DNA of 64,000 bases from Boswellia sacra (taxonomy: Eukaryota > Streptophyta > Magnoliopsida > Sapindales > Burseraceae). Made by a program: the position numbers and the translations under genes. The notes beneath the pieces are model-generated. The model was not told the DNA's origin. It made no database searches and saw only the letters and a list, made by a program, of their open reading frames with translations. Of this stretch, positions 45,291 to 57,577 are shown in pieces. The stretch covers positions 62,001-126,000 of the forward strand of contig SNVD02003435.1 in the NCBI GenBank assembly GCA_013180625.2. The letters are read 5' to 3'. Within the stretch, counting starts at the first letter, position 1; each line of letters starts with the position of its first letter.

Positions 45291-46586
45291 TCAAATGTGC
45301 TACTAGCCAATTTCCATGTTAGACCTACTTTAATTAATAAAGTTAGAGATGCACAAGTACAAGATCCTCAGTTAATGAAACTGATAGAAGAAGTGAAGAA
45401 AGGTTTACGATCAGACTTTGTGGTTAGAGATGATGGAGCATTAGTTATGGTAAATAGACTTTGTGTGCCCAACATTGAAGAATTAAAGAAAGAGATTATG
45501 GAAGAAGCTCACTTTCCAGCCTATGTAATGCATCCAGGAAGTACTAAGATGTATCGTAATCTGAGAGAACATTATTGGTGGCAAGGTATGAAGCGAGAAA
45601 TTGCAGAATTTGTGTCTCGGTGTTTAGTTTGCCAACAAATCAAAGCTGAGCACCAGAAACCTGCGGGACTCTCTCAACCACTTCCTATTCCTGAATGGAA
45701 ATGGGAACACATTACCATGGATTTTGTGGTAGGACTTCCACGTACTATGGCTAGTCATGATGGTATTTGGGTAGTGGTAGATCGTCTTACAGAATCTGCA
45801 CACTTTTTACCTGTCAAGGCTACTTATTCATTGAATAGGCTAGCTAGTATTTATGTAGCAAAGATAGTCTGTCTTCATGGTGCACCTGTTTCAATAATAT
45901 CAGATAGAGATCCACGTTTCACTTCCAGATTTTGGCCTAGCTTGCAAAAAGCTTTAGGCACAAAATTGAATTTCAGCACAGCTTTCCACCCACAAACAGA
46001 TGGTCAATCTGAGCGTACCATTCAAACTCTTAAAGACATGCTTCGATCTTGTGTATTAGAGTTTAAAGGCAATTGGGATGTTTATTTGCCTTTAATGGAA
46101 TTTGCTTATAATAATAGTTACCAATCCAGTATTGAAATGGCACCTAATGAGGCTCTATATGGGAGGAAATATAGAACACCAATATGTTGGGATGAAGTGG
46201 GTGAGAGGAGACTATTGGGACCAGAACTGGTACAGGATACAAATGAAAAGATAGTTATTATTAGAAACAAGATGAAGGCAGCACAAGATCGACAGAAGAG
46301 TTATGCTGATAAGCGCAAAAGAGATCTAGAGTTTCAAGTAGGAGATAAAGTATTTTTGAAGATATCTCCTTGGAAAGGTGTGCTTCGTTTTGGTAAACGG
46401 GGGAAACTAAGTCCACGTTACATTAGGCCTTACGAAATTATAGAGCGTGTGGGCACAGTTGCTTACCGTTTAGCTTTGCCTCCAGAATTGTCGAAAATAC
46501 ATAATGTGTTTCATGTCTCTATGCTCCACAAGTACGTGTATGATCCAAGCCATATCCTTCAACAGCCGCCAATTCAATTAAAATAA
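45291..46586 (+). pseudogene. Element 2 integrase
   Basis: It is continuous with RNase H. The HHCC finger is at about 45510-45640 ([15 protein letters not shown] ... [11 protein letters not shown]). The catalytic residues are in [24 protein letters not shown] and [13 protein letters not shown]. The C-terminal GPY-like block is near 46400. The frame ends at a TAA (46584-46586) just before the chromodomain. Confidence 0.92.
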
Positions 46587-46767
46587 GACTTGACTTTTGA
46601 AGAAGAACCATTAGAGATCATAGAATGGAAACAGCAAGTACTTCATGCCAAGACTATTCCCTTAGTTAAGGTATGGTGGCGAAATCACTCGAAGGAAGAA
46701 GCTATGTGGGAGCGAGAAGACGTTATGCGAGCTCAATATCCACATCTTTTTCTCTCAGGTCAGTAAT
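46587..46767 (+). pseudogene. Element 2 chromodomain
   Basis: Directly after the in-frame TAA the same frame reads EIIEWKQQVLHAKTIPLVKV, then WWRNHSKEEAMWEREDVMRA and a stop. This is the Tekay-type chromodomain tail, which targets integration. Confidence 0.85.
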
Positions 46768-46780
46768 TTCGAGGACGAAA

Positions 46781-46801
46781 ATTTTTTTAGGGGGATAGTA
46801 T
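46781..46801 (+). other. Element 2 polypurine tract
   Basis: TTTTTTTAGGGGGATAGTAT precedes the 3' LTR start TGTAAAGCCC. Confidence 0.78.
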
Positions 46802-49288
46802 TGTAAAGCCCATTAATTTTTGTTAACTTAAGCCTAGCCAATTATGTTAGCAAACCAGCCGAATGTTTTAGCCCAGCCCTTAAGCCATTTTTTTTCATTT
46901 TTTTCATGCAATTATATATTGAAATAATTAGGAATTATTAGAAACAAAAATCTAGAAGGGAAGGCAGAGGAGAAGACGTGAGAGAAGAAGGAGAAGGGCA
47001 AGAGAAGGCTTGATTTTCAAGAAGAATTTGTAGAAATTGAGGTAAATTATTCATCTCCTAGCTTAATTAGATTTTATAATTTTAATTCTATCTCTAAATC
47101 AATATTGGGAGGAGGTTATTTGATATTTAGAGATGTAATAGAGAGAGAGACTAGAGAGAGAAATGAGATTTCCATGCTTATTTAGGCTTAAATTTCTTGT
47201 ATTTTGAAGGAATTGAAGTTTTGATGATAATTATGGAAAATCAGGGTTTTGTGAACAGTATAAATTTTAAAAATTATAGTAGTCTGTTGGACTTGAATCT
47301 GATTCTGAAATTTTTATATGTTAAAATAGACATCCTAAGGATTTGTTTAAAATTTGATTCACTGAAAAATGTGGAGTATGCAATTTATTATGAATTTTCG
47401 AAGTTTACTGTTTACCCTTGGAAATTCAGTTTTTCTACAGAAAATCAGTTTTGGGCAAGTTAATTGAGTTATCTAGAGGTCTTCAAAAAATTATGAAATT
47501 TGGGATATGAGTTTGTATATATGTGTAGTTTAAAACTGAAGAGTTTTATGAATTTACAAATTTAGTACAAATTATCATGTATTTTGGAATAGGGAGACGT
47601 TAGTTCTGGAAATGAATTTACAGAATTTGTGTATTTTGAAAAAATGAAGGATTTGAGGTATCTAATGAGCATATAATGCTATGAAATTTTATATGGTATT
47701 AGATATGTATGTGTAGAAGATGTTTGCAAAATATTAGACCATTTGGATGAGTCAATTAATTATTAAAAATCAGAGAACCAGAATTGCTCTATTTACGAAG
47801 TGTGGAAATGGAGTTAATTAGGAGAATTAGTATGTTATTGGTGAGACTGGGGTTTTGTGCTATTAAAGAATTTTATTTGGCTTTTCCCTTAGGTGAGACT
47901 GCGGTTCCTAATACATACCGGGATTCGATCGCGGAAGAGGTTACCACACAAGTTGATCCACGAGATTGTGAGTGGGAAAAATACTATTTTTACCAACAAT
48001 TGAACTATAAATTATAAATTTCTATTTTTTTATAATTGTTAGCAAAACTTTATTATGTTAGTAAATAGATATTCCTTTATTCTAGTATGAAGCATATTTT
48101 ATAGTTTATCAAATTTTGTCTATGCAGTTATCGGAAATGATTGTTTAATGTTTTAGAGATTTAAAAGTAAAGAATTGAATTTTTATGTTTTACTAAGATA
48201 GTACCCAATTCATTCAGATAGTAAAATTATAGAGGTCTTTGAGACCCATTCAAGCACACATAGAGGCTTTGGGCCGTGTGATCTGGATGTTTAGCCCTTT
48301 TGGGGCAGCTCTACGCATAGGATCAGTATAGTGATATCTTGGCTTGAGCGATCCTAGCCCCGCCAGGTCATGATCAGTCAGATTAGTTTGGGTACTTGAT
48401 TAGTGAAACTGTAATGACTTAGAAATTTAAATTATAAAATGAGTTTTATGAGATTTAGAAACTTAATATATTTATCATGTTAAATGTTGAATGCAAATAG
48501 AAATGCTTTAGAATATTTTTATATTCAAATTTAGATTTTTTTGAAAGGCATAGAAATTATTGAAAGAATTGCTTCCTCGTTTTTGTATCTTTTCTAAGTA
48601 GTTTTCTCATTAATGTTAGTAAAGCATAATTTTTAATTAATTTATTATTATGATATAGTATTTTATTTTATGCAAATTTTTATCTATTTTAATGACTCTA
48701 TCCTACTCACTGAGGTTATACTCACCCTATTTTCTTTTCTTTAAAAAACCATTTTTTTCTCTAGGAGATTGCAGTGTTCAGTCGGAACACCAGTAGCTGC
48801 TTGAGGTTAGCCATTTGATGATGTTTTGAGAGCTTTCTTTTTGATATTTTATTGTATTATTGTAGATGGTTTTCTTGCATATGTAAATATTTTGATATCG
48901 TATATGTATCAAAGATTTGTTTTAGTTTCTTTTAGACATTTTTGTTTATTCACCATGCTTGAGTTTTTAAACTTATATAAAAATTTTAATTGTAAACTTT
49001 TTGAATCATAATTAATCACATTTGAGGCCGGAGGCCATATTTTCTTTTAAAGATTATTTTGGAGATACAATTATTTTAATAGAGGACTTAAGGTCCCGAA
49101 AAGGAAGTTAGTGGTTATATAAATATTTTGGAAGTGTTGAATTTTATGTACTTCGCAGGGAGGTTAGTCCAAAATGCAGGGGAGACTCTGCCAAAATTTT
49201 CGTAAATTTGCATATTTTAAAAAGTTAAATTTTCTTAGTACAGTTTTAGGTACGATTCGCCCATGTTAGCTAGGGGCGGGTCGTGTCA
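46802..49288 (+). repeat. Element 2 3' LTR
   Basis: This 2,487-bp copy of 39443-41930 starts TGTAAAGCCC and ends CGTGTCA. Differences are scattered and mostly single bases; the TSD AGAAA follows at 49289-49293. Confidence 0.92.
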
Positions 49289-49293
49289 AGAAA

Positions 49294-49400
49294 CATTACC
49301 GAGTACACTAAAATCACGTCCATTATGTTGGATTGATTGTGTGGGATGCTTCAATTTGCTTGACTACGATGGGACTACTGTGATATTTTTGCCGTTGAAG
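49294..49400 (+). pseudogene. TNL fragment after element 2
   Basis: In one frame it reads TLPSTLKSRPLCWIDCVGCF, then NLLDYDGTTVIFLPLK. This continues the SLE text that ends at 39442. A probable intron runs from 49401 (GT) to 49478 (AG). Confidence 0.88.
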
Positions 49401-49478
49401 GTCTCTCTTCATCTCTATTTTGTATGTTAAACATTGGTTATCCAATATATGACTTTTTTTTCTACCTTGGTTTTACAG

Positions 49479-50052
49479 AGAGCACCTGACCGTGCACATA
49501 ACAGTTTCTTTGACACTATTGTTCCTCGAAGTGAAATTCCATGAGTGGTTCAGCTATCAAAGTGAGGGTGCTTCAATAAAAGTAAAATGTAGTCGAGATT
49601 TGAAGTTAAAAGGGAGTTGCTTTTGTGCTATTTTTTTCCTACATAAATTCCATAAACATCATTCTATTCACCTTGGTTGTAGCGTGAATTCAAGCCCCTG
49701 TCATCATTTTGGTTGCCGTTTGGAGGGTAACTTCTGCCAAGGTTTGGTAGACCATCTTTCGCTTACGCATATCCCTCTTGACACCAATCGTAGGCGTGAG
49801 TCAAATGTCTGGTATAATTGTGAGCTTAAATTTAAATCAGTGTATGGGCCAGAGAATTGCGATCGAGGATTATTGGAGGTGAGGAGGTGCGGGTTCCGTC
49901 CAATATATGAAGAAGACGTGTACGAGTTCGACCAATGGAGTAGCTCTGTCTCTGGGAATTTGATTGAATTCCATGAACAAGATCCTATTGTACCAGAAAT
50001 AGGAGTTGCCACAACCAACGCTTGCATTGCTGATAATTATGATGGGACATAA
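49479..50052 (+). pseudogene. TNL last exon: C-JID domain
   Basis: It reads APDRAHNSFFDTIVPRSEIP, then after one extra base near 49541 WFSYQSEGASIKV, and later LLEVRRCGFRPIYEEDVYEF. This is the C-JID domain that follows TNL LRRs. The frame ends at a TAA at 50050-50052. The rest of the exon is open, so the extra base is the main lesion here. Confidence 0.88.
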
Positions 50053-52131
50053 ACTAGTGAAACTTGTTGGAGCCTTTGTGTATTGATGAAGGAATTGATT
50101 GGAAGATTTTTTTCAATTTAGTAATTAATGGCTTCAATTGTGGACTGGAGGAACTGCTGTTCTTTTTTTTTTTCCCTTCTTATTACATTTCAAAACAGAG
50201 CATGATGTTATGAAAATTTCAATGGTACATTATATATGTGTTTACTTTATTGCTGTAAATTTCAGATCCATTAAAAACTAAAAATGAAAGAAATAGCTTT
50301 GTTCTGTTTTGGAAGTAATATGAGCGAAGTTCAAGTTTAGATTTATATGGAGAACAGGAAAGCGATTCTTCTGGCCACGTGAAATGACAAGGATTGATAA
50401 GAGCCTGATCCATTATGAGAAGTAGAAGCATAAGCATAGAGGTTATGAAGAGAACAGTGAAGCGATCGATTTGAACCATTAGACATATTGTTTAAAGTTG
50501 TTTTACGTCTGAGAAATCAACGGGTGCATGTTAAATTATCAATGAGCGATCATATTTTCTATCTTTAATATCCCCTGGATTAGCATTTCAAAAAAATAAT
50601 GTTATTACAAACATTTAATAGCCACTAGATGACCCTCTTAAAGGTCTGGCTAAATTCTTTGTTTGCTTGAAACTGCTCTAGTCATTTTGTGTTCTCTCAT
50701 GAATAATATCATGCTATCAAAAAGCTAGCTATTCATCAACCGACAGAGAAACCTTAAAATATTACCCGTCCAACATAGAAGTTATCGTCATCAACCACGT
50801 GGAAAGCTCTAAAATTTGGACTGAAATTTGACAATATTAGTATACAGTTCTTTTTGTTATCAGCCTGCTCCAAATGTTGACTAATTAAACTAATAGTCTC
50901 TGGCCATCTGCTAAAATAAGTTCTTCTCCCAATTATATTACATGACATGGCCCCGTGAACCTTCACTAGCAAAGGAATCTTACCCAAATTTTGTAAGAGT
51001 TGCTCTGTTCAGAGGGAAGCATTTGGGATGTCATGGTGCTTGACTGCCTGCTAAATACCTAAATTTGATCACAACAATATTGTCTACCATTGTGATGCAC
51101 CAAAATCTAGAATCAGGTCAAAATTCGATGAACGAAGTTTATTAAAAAAAGGAAAAAAAAAAGATAGAACAAGAAATATTATTGGATCATCATTCTGAAT
51201 ATCAGATAACAATAATAATTAATGATTGAGAGTAAAACTATGTACAAGTTCTACCGAACTCAAAGCAATGCAGTCACCAGGCCATATCGCGGTTCGCTCC
51301 ACCAACGTCTTGATCCTTTGGCCCCCCGGAAGGAACTTTTATTTTTCATGTATTCAACTCTTCGACTGATTATGTATTAGACACTTCCACAAAATTATTC
51401 TTAAGCATTAAAAATAAATTATGATCGAGAAGATGGGAGACCGATGTACCAAACATGGACAACAAGGATCAGCCATAAGCAATTAAATATCCTTTCCCTG
51501 TCTCTCTCCAAATAGAAAATAAAGAAAAGAAGAAGATGATGATGGTGACAAAAATAAACTTCTCATGAAAAAGTTGCTAGTAAAAAGAACAATAACAAGA
51601 TAAGAATTAAGTTCTTGCAGACGAAACAAGTGAGATAAGCAGAAATCCTCAGGCTAAACCCTAATGCAAACATACCCATCCTAAGCTTCAGAAGAACAAA
51701 TTAAGATGTAATCTGTTGGCAACCATTTAAAATCATACACTAACGTCCACAACTTCTTTATCTACAAAGGTCAAAATTTAAAATTAAAAGATCAGTCTTC
51801 AAGTTGCACCAATTGGAATAAAAACTTTCCGGCTAACGACTACCAAGCCAGCAGTCCACCTGCACAAAACTACCTAACCACTATTATAGTACCTTCATTC
51901 ACATTTCTTGATGAGACGTACCATAAGAGTTCGTCATATATAATCCTTAACACTATCTTGATCCAAAAACTTAGCTTTAATACAAGCAGTTGAAAAGGAC
52001 CCTATTCATGGGGAGTGGAAAGAATAGTTATTAAAAATGCAACTGTGTCAAACAAGTTACTATTTTGTTTAAAAGTATTAGGCATCAATCCATTGCTTTA
52101 GCTGTAAACATCACACATTAGCTTCACCTCT

Positions 52132-53349
52132 GCCGGTGGCACAGCCAAAAACATTGTTTAGGGGGGGCCAAACTCAAACTATAAATGATTTTCTTGTTTA
52201 TAATGCAAGGTATCACACAATATTCCATTTATATACTATTTTGAACATGAGAAATTCAATACATAAAATGAGACAAAATAGCACTATTAAAATAATATGA
52301 TTTAGCATCACATAACTATCCAAAATTATATATAAGTTAATTTAAGCACTTTATAAATACTAAAACTAACTCATGACACAAATATCATAATTTTTTTATA
52401 ATCGTAAACCATCAAATTTCATTAACAAAATTTTGCTTAAACTAACTATAATCTAATTCCATCATAAAAAACCAAAACTAACTAATTCCATCATAAAAAA
52501 CTAAAACTAAAACTAACTCATATCACAAATATTGTGATTCTTTTATAGTTGTAACTGTCAAATGTAATAAATAAAATTTACAGAAACTAACTATAATATA
52601 GATCTTTTGAAAAATGTACATATAAAAACTAAAACTAACTCATGAAATAAATATTCTTTTATAATTGTAAATAACTATCAGATGTCATGAATAAACTTTA
52701 AACTAAGAATACAAATCTATTAAAAAATTTACATTTAAAAAACAAAAGGACGATTGTGAGACTAAAGAGTCTAACAAAAAGAGTAAAGTAGTTTATAAAA
52801 CAAGTAAAGAAGCTTTATGCTCATGAGAGAGAGAGAGAGATTTTTTTTTTTTTTATGTAATGGTAATCTTTGATTTCTATTATTCTATATACGTGCAATA
52901 TTGAAACTTAGGTTTATTAAATGGGCTCTAAAAAAAAATTTGATTTCAAAATGGTAATAATGAAAGAATAAATATTTATACGGGAGCAATAACGTAGGAG
53001 AAAGAAGTATAAGAGGGCTATAAGTAAACTTTAATGCATAAATTTAGTGGACTTTGAATCAGCAGGTCAATTGCCCCTTATTTACGGGAATGTCTACAAT
53101 ACAATCAATGTATTCATACATCATTTTTTTAAAATATATAAAAATTATAAATAGATATATAAAAATTAAAAATAATTAAAATAAAAGTTGTAATACAATC
53201 TTTATTTACTTATTTTTAACTTTTATATAATTATAATTTATAATTTTTATTCACTTATTATAATTTTTATACACTTTTTTCAATACAGTGGTACACCTAT
53301 TATACCGTAGTCGATCCCCTTATTCACCCTTAGTAGCTCCGTCACTGGC
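52132..53349. repeat. Possible decayed transposon with imperfect terminal inverted repeats
   Basis: GCCGGTGGCACAGCCA at 52132-52147 matches the reverse complement of TAGCTCCGTCACTGGC (53334-53349) at 12 of 16 bases. The interior is AT-rich without coding sequence. A non-autonomous element is one explanation; chance is another. Confidence 0.25.
52361..52740. repeat. Degenerate tandem repeat, three copies
   Basis: The block ACTAAAACTAACTCAT followed by a TTTTATAATYGTAA-like segment recurs at about 52361, 52507 and 52629, roughly every 120-147 bases. Confidence 0.6.
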
Positions 53350-53713
53350 CTCTGCGACGTTCGCTCCAGCTCAAGTTTTGACATTCAGCTTTTTATACGT
53401 GTGGCGGTGTGCGACGCAGCGTAAGCGCAATGTTCAATTTATTTTGTTAGTCAATAGTTAATTACTCTAATATATAATTAATCAAGACAATGATGACTAG
53501 CTTACAATTAGAATTGTTTGGAAATATGCCTTGTCATCCTGTATAGTTACAATGTTTGTTGAGTGCTGCCAAGTGTAGAAATCACATGAGCTTGTACGTC
53601 GGCATATGTTTCAATCAATACAGCACACCATTTACGCTGTCAAAATTCGTATGTTTCAATTTTCTCCGTTCTTCAACTTTAGCTAAGTAAAAGAGAAATA
53701 ACTATAAATATAA

Positions 53714-53718
<5 letters not shown>

Positions 53719-53748
<30 letters not shown>
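53719..53748. repeat. (AT)n microsatellite
   Basis: About 14-15 AT dinucleotides in AT-rich sequence just upstream of the Sirevirus LTR. Confidence 0.9.
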
Positions 53749-53751
<3 letters not shown>

Positions 53752-53990
53752 TGTGACAATTCATATTGTGTATATCGATTTATTTAATTATTTATATTAA
53801 AACATAAAATACGAATTCAACATAATTATTAAACATATCATCCATGAATTGTAATTGTATCATATTTAATTCATATAATTTACTTAATTGTTAAATTTAG
53901 TTATGCATAATATATTATATTTTATATATTTATATCAATTAAATATTTTTTAAAATATAAATAATTGTTAATCTAAAAATTTATGAAAAT

Positions 53991-54897
53991 TGTTGGTGTC
54001 AACGTGTGACACCTGCATGTGCTGTGCACATCTTGATTTTTGTCTAACTTGTGATAAAGCTAGAATAATATTTTCATTCCTATTTTACTATTTTTAGATT
54101 ATTAGTATAGAAAGTATTTGGTTTACAATAAATATCTCCTTAGATTATGATATTGTTTCTTGTATTCTAATTAAAGTAGGAGAATATTTATTTGTGTCCA
54201 AATTCCTTTATGAGTTTAATTATAACACTTCATATTATATTTTTGCATATCCTAATATGATTTTGATTAGAAGTTTTACAGGATTCTAAAAGAGATTTCA
54301 TCCAAGCCTCTCACTATATATATACAGCATTATTTCTACATAATGTGATAAAAAAAAGATTGGCAGCTTAGCTGATTTGGTTGTGTTTTTAGAGAGTCTT
54401 GATTTTGGCATTCCGTGAATTGATAGAAGAGCTTCAATACAAATTGAGAAGCTTCTTTATTTTGATTCTTTGAGTCTTTTAATTCACGTATGAGTTGTAG
54501 AAATTGTACATGAGTTGTCGATTGAGTTTGTGTGAGTTAGTAGACACTTGCGATAACTTGCTAGTTAAGTGTTTATGTAATTCAATGTCAAACGTTGTTG
54601 TTATGTATAACTTAACAATGTGTTGTTAAGTTATCTGTGATGGAGAGTGGGCAATGTCATTAGAGTTTAAGATCTTTGCGAAGATTTTGTTTTGCAAAGA
54701 TCAGATCAGTGTGTGAGGGTGAGTCAGCACTGTAAAAGGTCCTAAAGATTATCCAAACAAGAACTTAGTGAATTGCAGCTCTATAGTTGTCCGTGGACAT
54801 AGGTTTTATAACCAAACCACGTAAAAATTCTCCTGTGCCGATTTACTTTACAGTTTACTGTTATATTACTTATAACTGTATACTTCCAGAACTCTCA
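53991..54897 (+). repeat. Sirevirus 5' LTR
   Basis: It starts TGTTGGTGTCAACG and ends AACTCTCA. A TATA-like run (CTATATATATAC) lies at 54313-54324. The matching 3' LTR would lie beyond 64000. Confidence 0.8.
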
Positions 54898-54899
54898 AT

Positions 54900-54911
54900 T
54901 GGTATCAGAGC
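54900..54911 (+). other. Sirevirus primer-binding site
   Basis: TGGTATCAGAGC, two bases after the LTR, is the initiator-Met tRNA type. Confidence 0.88.
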
Positions 54912-54960
54912 AGGTTCACTGATAGACAAGTGAAGAAAACGATCACGTTGATCTGGAAGG

Positions 54961-55862
54961 ATGGAGTTTATTCGCAATGGAGGATCCGAAATACAACCAC
55001 CTATTCTTGATGATAGCAATTACTCATATTGGAAGGTAATAATGATTATGTATATCAAATCTCTTGATGACAGGGCATGGACTAGTGTGCTTAAAGGATG
55101 GACACCGCTGACAAAGTTGAATGCTTTTGGTGATTCCGAACCCAAACCTGAGGATGAATGGATTGATAAAGAATATCGACGCTCCAACTGGAATTCAAAG
55201 GCTCTCAATGAAATTTTTGCTATAGTGGACCTAAACAATTTCAGACAGATTTCAAGGTGCAAAGTTTCCAAAAAAGCATGGGACATACTTGAGGTAAAGT
55301 ATGAAGGTACTGCATTTGTTAAAAAATCTAAATTGATGAGATTAAATTCTCAATTTGAAAATATGATGATGCATGAGGATGAGTCAATTTCTGAGTTTTA
55401 CTCTAAGACATGTCATATCACAAATTCGGCATACATGCTTGGAAAAACCTTCACTGATGTAGAAATTGTTAGTAAAATAATTAGGTTTGTCCAGATAAAT
55501 TTCAACCTAAAATTTTAGTCATTGAGAAAGTTAAAAACACTGATGAGATGAGGGTTGATTAACTGATTGGCATTATTCTCTAAAATTTTGAAATCAATCA
55601 AAGTACTAGGAAGCAAAAGGGAAAAAGCATTGCATTCAACGTTAAAACTGAAAAATCTGATGAGGAAAGTAATAATGAGCTTGATAAAACTGATTCTAAA
55701 CAAATTACTTTTCTAAAAAGAAATTATGTCAAGTTCATGAAAAGAAATTTCAAGAAAAAGAATCAAGGAAAGCCATCAAACTGAAACGAAGATAAGTTCA
55801 AGAAGTTCAGCAAGGAGAATAACAAGAAGAAAGTGAAACAACCAGATAAGAAAGGACAGATT
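54961..55862 (+). pseudogene. Sirevirus Gag, N-terminal part
   Basis: A 185-codon frame reads PPILDDSNYSYWKVIMIMYI, then WDILEVKYEGTAFVKKSKLM and ISEFYSKTCHI, a copia gag (UBN2-type) domain. After a frame change near 55515 it continues as a Lys-rich linker up to KKGQI at 55862. There the solo LTR interrupts it, just before the zinc knuckle. Confidence 0.88.
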
Positions 55863-56210
55863 TGTTGACCCAGGTATGGCAACCCAAGAGGGGGGGTGAA
55901 TTGGGTTTTTATTTATAAAAACAGATTTAGAAAACTTTTCTTGAAAGATCAAAATTATTTAACTCTTTCTTTGATAATTAAGGTGAAGAAGATGAAAATA
56001 GAATGTAATCAAGAGAATGGCAATAAAGAACAATCACAAGTGCAAGTAAATGTAAAGAGGATAGGGATAGAGAGAGTACAAACTCGATGTACGTGGTTCG
56101 GCAAACCTTACCTACGTCCACGGGCTCCTAGCTCAACGAGCTAAGCTTTCCACTAAGTTGTAGAAATCTTTACAACTTGCTTGATGAGCAATCTCACCAA
56201 GACTTTTTCC

Positions 56211-56340
56211 TTCAACTCTTGATAACACCACACCAAGAGTTCTTCTTGATGAACAACCTCACAAAGGTAACTGTCTTCAACTCTTGATAACACCACACCA
56301 AGAGTTCTTCTTGATGAAAAACCTCACCAAGGAAAGAGTT
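56211..56340. repeat. 65-bp tandem duplication
   Basis: TTCAACTCTTGATAACACCA starts at 56211 and again at 56276. The copies diverge slightly at their ends (AACAACCTCACAAAGG against AAAAACCTCACCAAGG). Confidence 0.85.
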
Positions 56341-56652
56341 CTCTCAAGGATAAATTTTATTCTTTCCAAGAAGATCTCACTCTCACCACAATACAAGAAT
56401 AAAGAAAATTTTTACAACAAAAGTATAACTCTCTTCAAAGAGTAGATAAAGAATATAAAAGCTCTCTAGACTTGATATTTCTCTTATTTTTTACTTGATA
56501 GATGCTTCTCTTCTTCTTTTCTCTTTTCTTGCTGAATGCATGGGAGAAGGGCTCCTTTTATAGGCAAATGAGATGAACTTAATCAAGTGAAGACACCAAC
56601 TCTAAATTTTCTACCCACCATAAAAACCGTAATTTTGTCTGCCATTTTTGTC

Positions 56653-57340
56653 AATGTTCTGTTTGAAATTTGAAAATCTACAAAACATCAAAGATCTGGA
56701 AATTGAATAAGCTTTCCAACGCATTATAAACCAAGTCATTTGGATATATCTAGCTCAAGATATGGCCAAAACACCATTCAGTGCTCATGTGACTTGATTT
56801 TTCTTCCTTGTGTCAGTCCACCGAATTGAATGATAATTCTGTCAGTCTTTCGTTTGAAATTTGAATTTTTTCAAAACATAAAAGATATGCATATTTGAAT
56901 AATCTTTCCAAAACTTTAAGAATCAAAGCATTTGGATATCTCTATCTTAAGATATGGACAAAATATTATTCGGTGCTCATATGAGTTGATTTTTCTTCTC
57001 TGTGTCAGTCCACCGAATTGCATGTCAATTATGTCAGCCTTCCATTTGAAATTTGAATTTCTTCAAAACATATGAAATGTGCCTCATTAAGTCATCTTTC
57101 TAATTCCATAAGAATCAAGTCATTTTGATATTTTTATCTCAACATATGTCCAAACGAGTCTTCAATGCTCATGTCAGCTGCTTCCATTTGTCTTTCAAAT
57201 TGCATGATGATTTGGACAACCTTGCACTTGAAATTTGAATTTCTTTAAAACATATGAAATGTTATAAATTGAGTAGACTTTCTAAAGGCTCAAGAATCAC
57301 GTCATTTGAACATCTATATAGATATATATGACCAATTGAT
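56653..57340. repeat. ~190-bp tandem repeat, four diverged copies
   Basis: The block TTTGAAATTTGAA followed by TCTTTCCAA-like, CATTTGGATAT-like and GCTCATGTG-like segments recurs at about 56662, 56853, 57045 and 57228. Confidence 0.78.
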
Positions 57341-57577
57341 TAAACATTGCTCATGTGTCACATTCCTTAAGTCAAACCTTGTTCTTAAACTTTGGTGCCT
57401 TTAACATGTAGTCTTCTCCTTAGCTTCAACACTTCATTTTAATAAGCCTCTTCTTGATTTTATAATTATTTCAATGATATTACTCTTGCACATAAATAAA
57501 CATGTTAGTAAATCACAATGAATCAATATGTATTATTATCATCAAAATTATCATGTAGCCTTAGGGCTAACAAGATT

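Larger units (their letters stand above)
39443..49288 (+). mobile_element. Del/Tekay-type chromovirus (element 2), inserted in the TNL
   Basis: This 9,846-bp element has LTRs at 39443-41930 and 46802-49288, TSD AGAAA (39438-39442 and 49289-49293), a tRNA-iMet PBS and a PPT. The Gag, protease, RT, RNase H, integrase and chromodomain are nearly complete and are interrupted by a few stops. It is the best preserved polyprotein in the window. The sequence before the 3' LTR (TTTCGAGGACGAAAATTTTT) is typical of Tekay. Confidence 0.93.
32745..50052 (+). pseudogene. TIR-NBS-LRR (TNL) resistance gene, 3' half, interrupted by two retrotransposons
   Basis: Five pieces read as one TNL when the insertions are ignored: 32745-32992, 33128-33876, 39387-39442, 49294-49400 and 49479-50052. 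They give leucine-rich repeats and the C-terminal C-JID domain of TNLs. The TIR and NB-ARC parts are missing; the sequence left of 32745 is all transposon. Small lesions also exist: a frame change near 33178, a stop at about 33253 (LY then TAG then IHPSLL) and an extra base near 49541. TNL proteins sense pathogen effectors; this copy cannot make one. Confidence 0.9.
50053..53990. other. AT-rich host intergenic region
   Basis: The first few hundred bases are presumably the TNL 3' untranslated region. Two minus-strand frames (50219-50479, with a hydrophobic N-terminus, and 50754-50987) have no recognised domain. From about 52040 the sequence is very AT-rich, with degenerate tandem repeats (52361-52740), a GA run with a T tract (52826-52853) and an (AT)n run (53719-53748). 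No gene can be supported. Confidence 0.5.
55863..57572. repeat. Solo LTR-like insertion in Sirevirus gag
   Basis: This 1,710-bp insert starts TGTTGACCC, ends GGGCTAACA and is flanked by AGATT (55858-55862 and 57573-57577). It contains a 65-bp tandem duplication (56211-56340) and about four copies of a ~190-bp unit. No coding capacity is seen. The TG...CA ends and the 5-bp duplication fit a solo LTR; the family is not identified. Confidence 0.78.

Noticed and set aside
50219..50479. 86-codon minus-strand frame with a signal-peptide-like N-terminus
   Set aside because: The hydrophobic start is suggestive of a small secreted peptide, but there is no cysteine pattern, homologue or promoter evidence, and the sequence is likely TNL 3' untranslated region.
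50754..50987. 77-codon minus-strand frame
   Set aside because: No recognised family and no flanking exons could be assembled.
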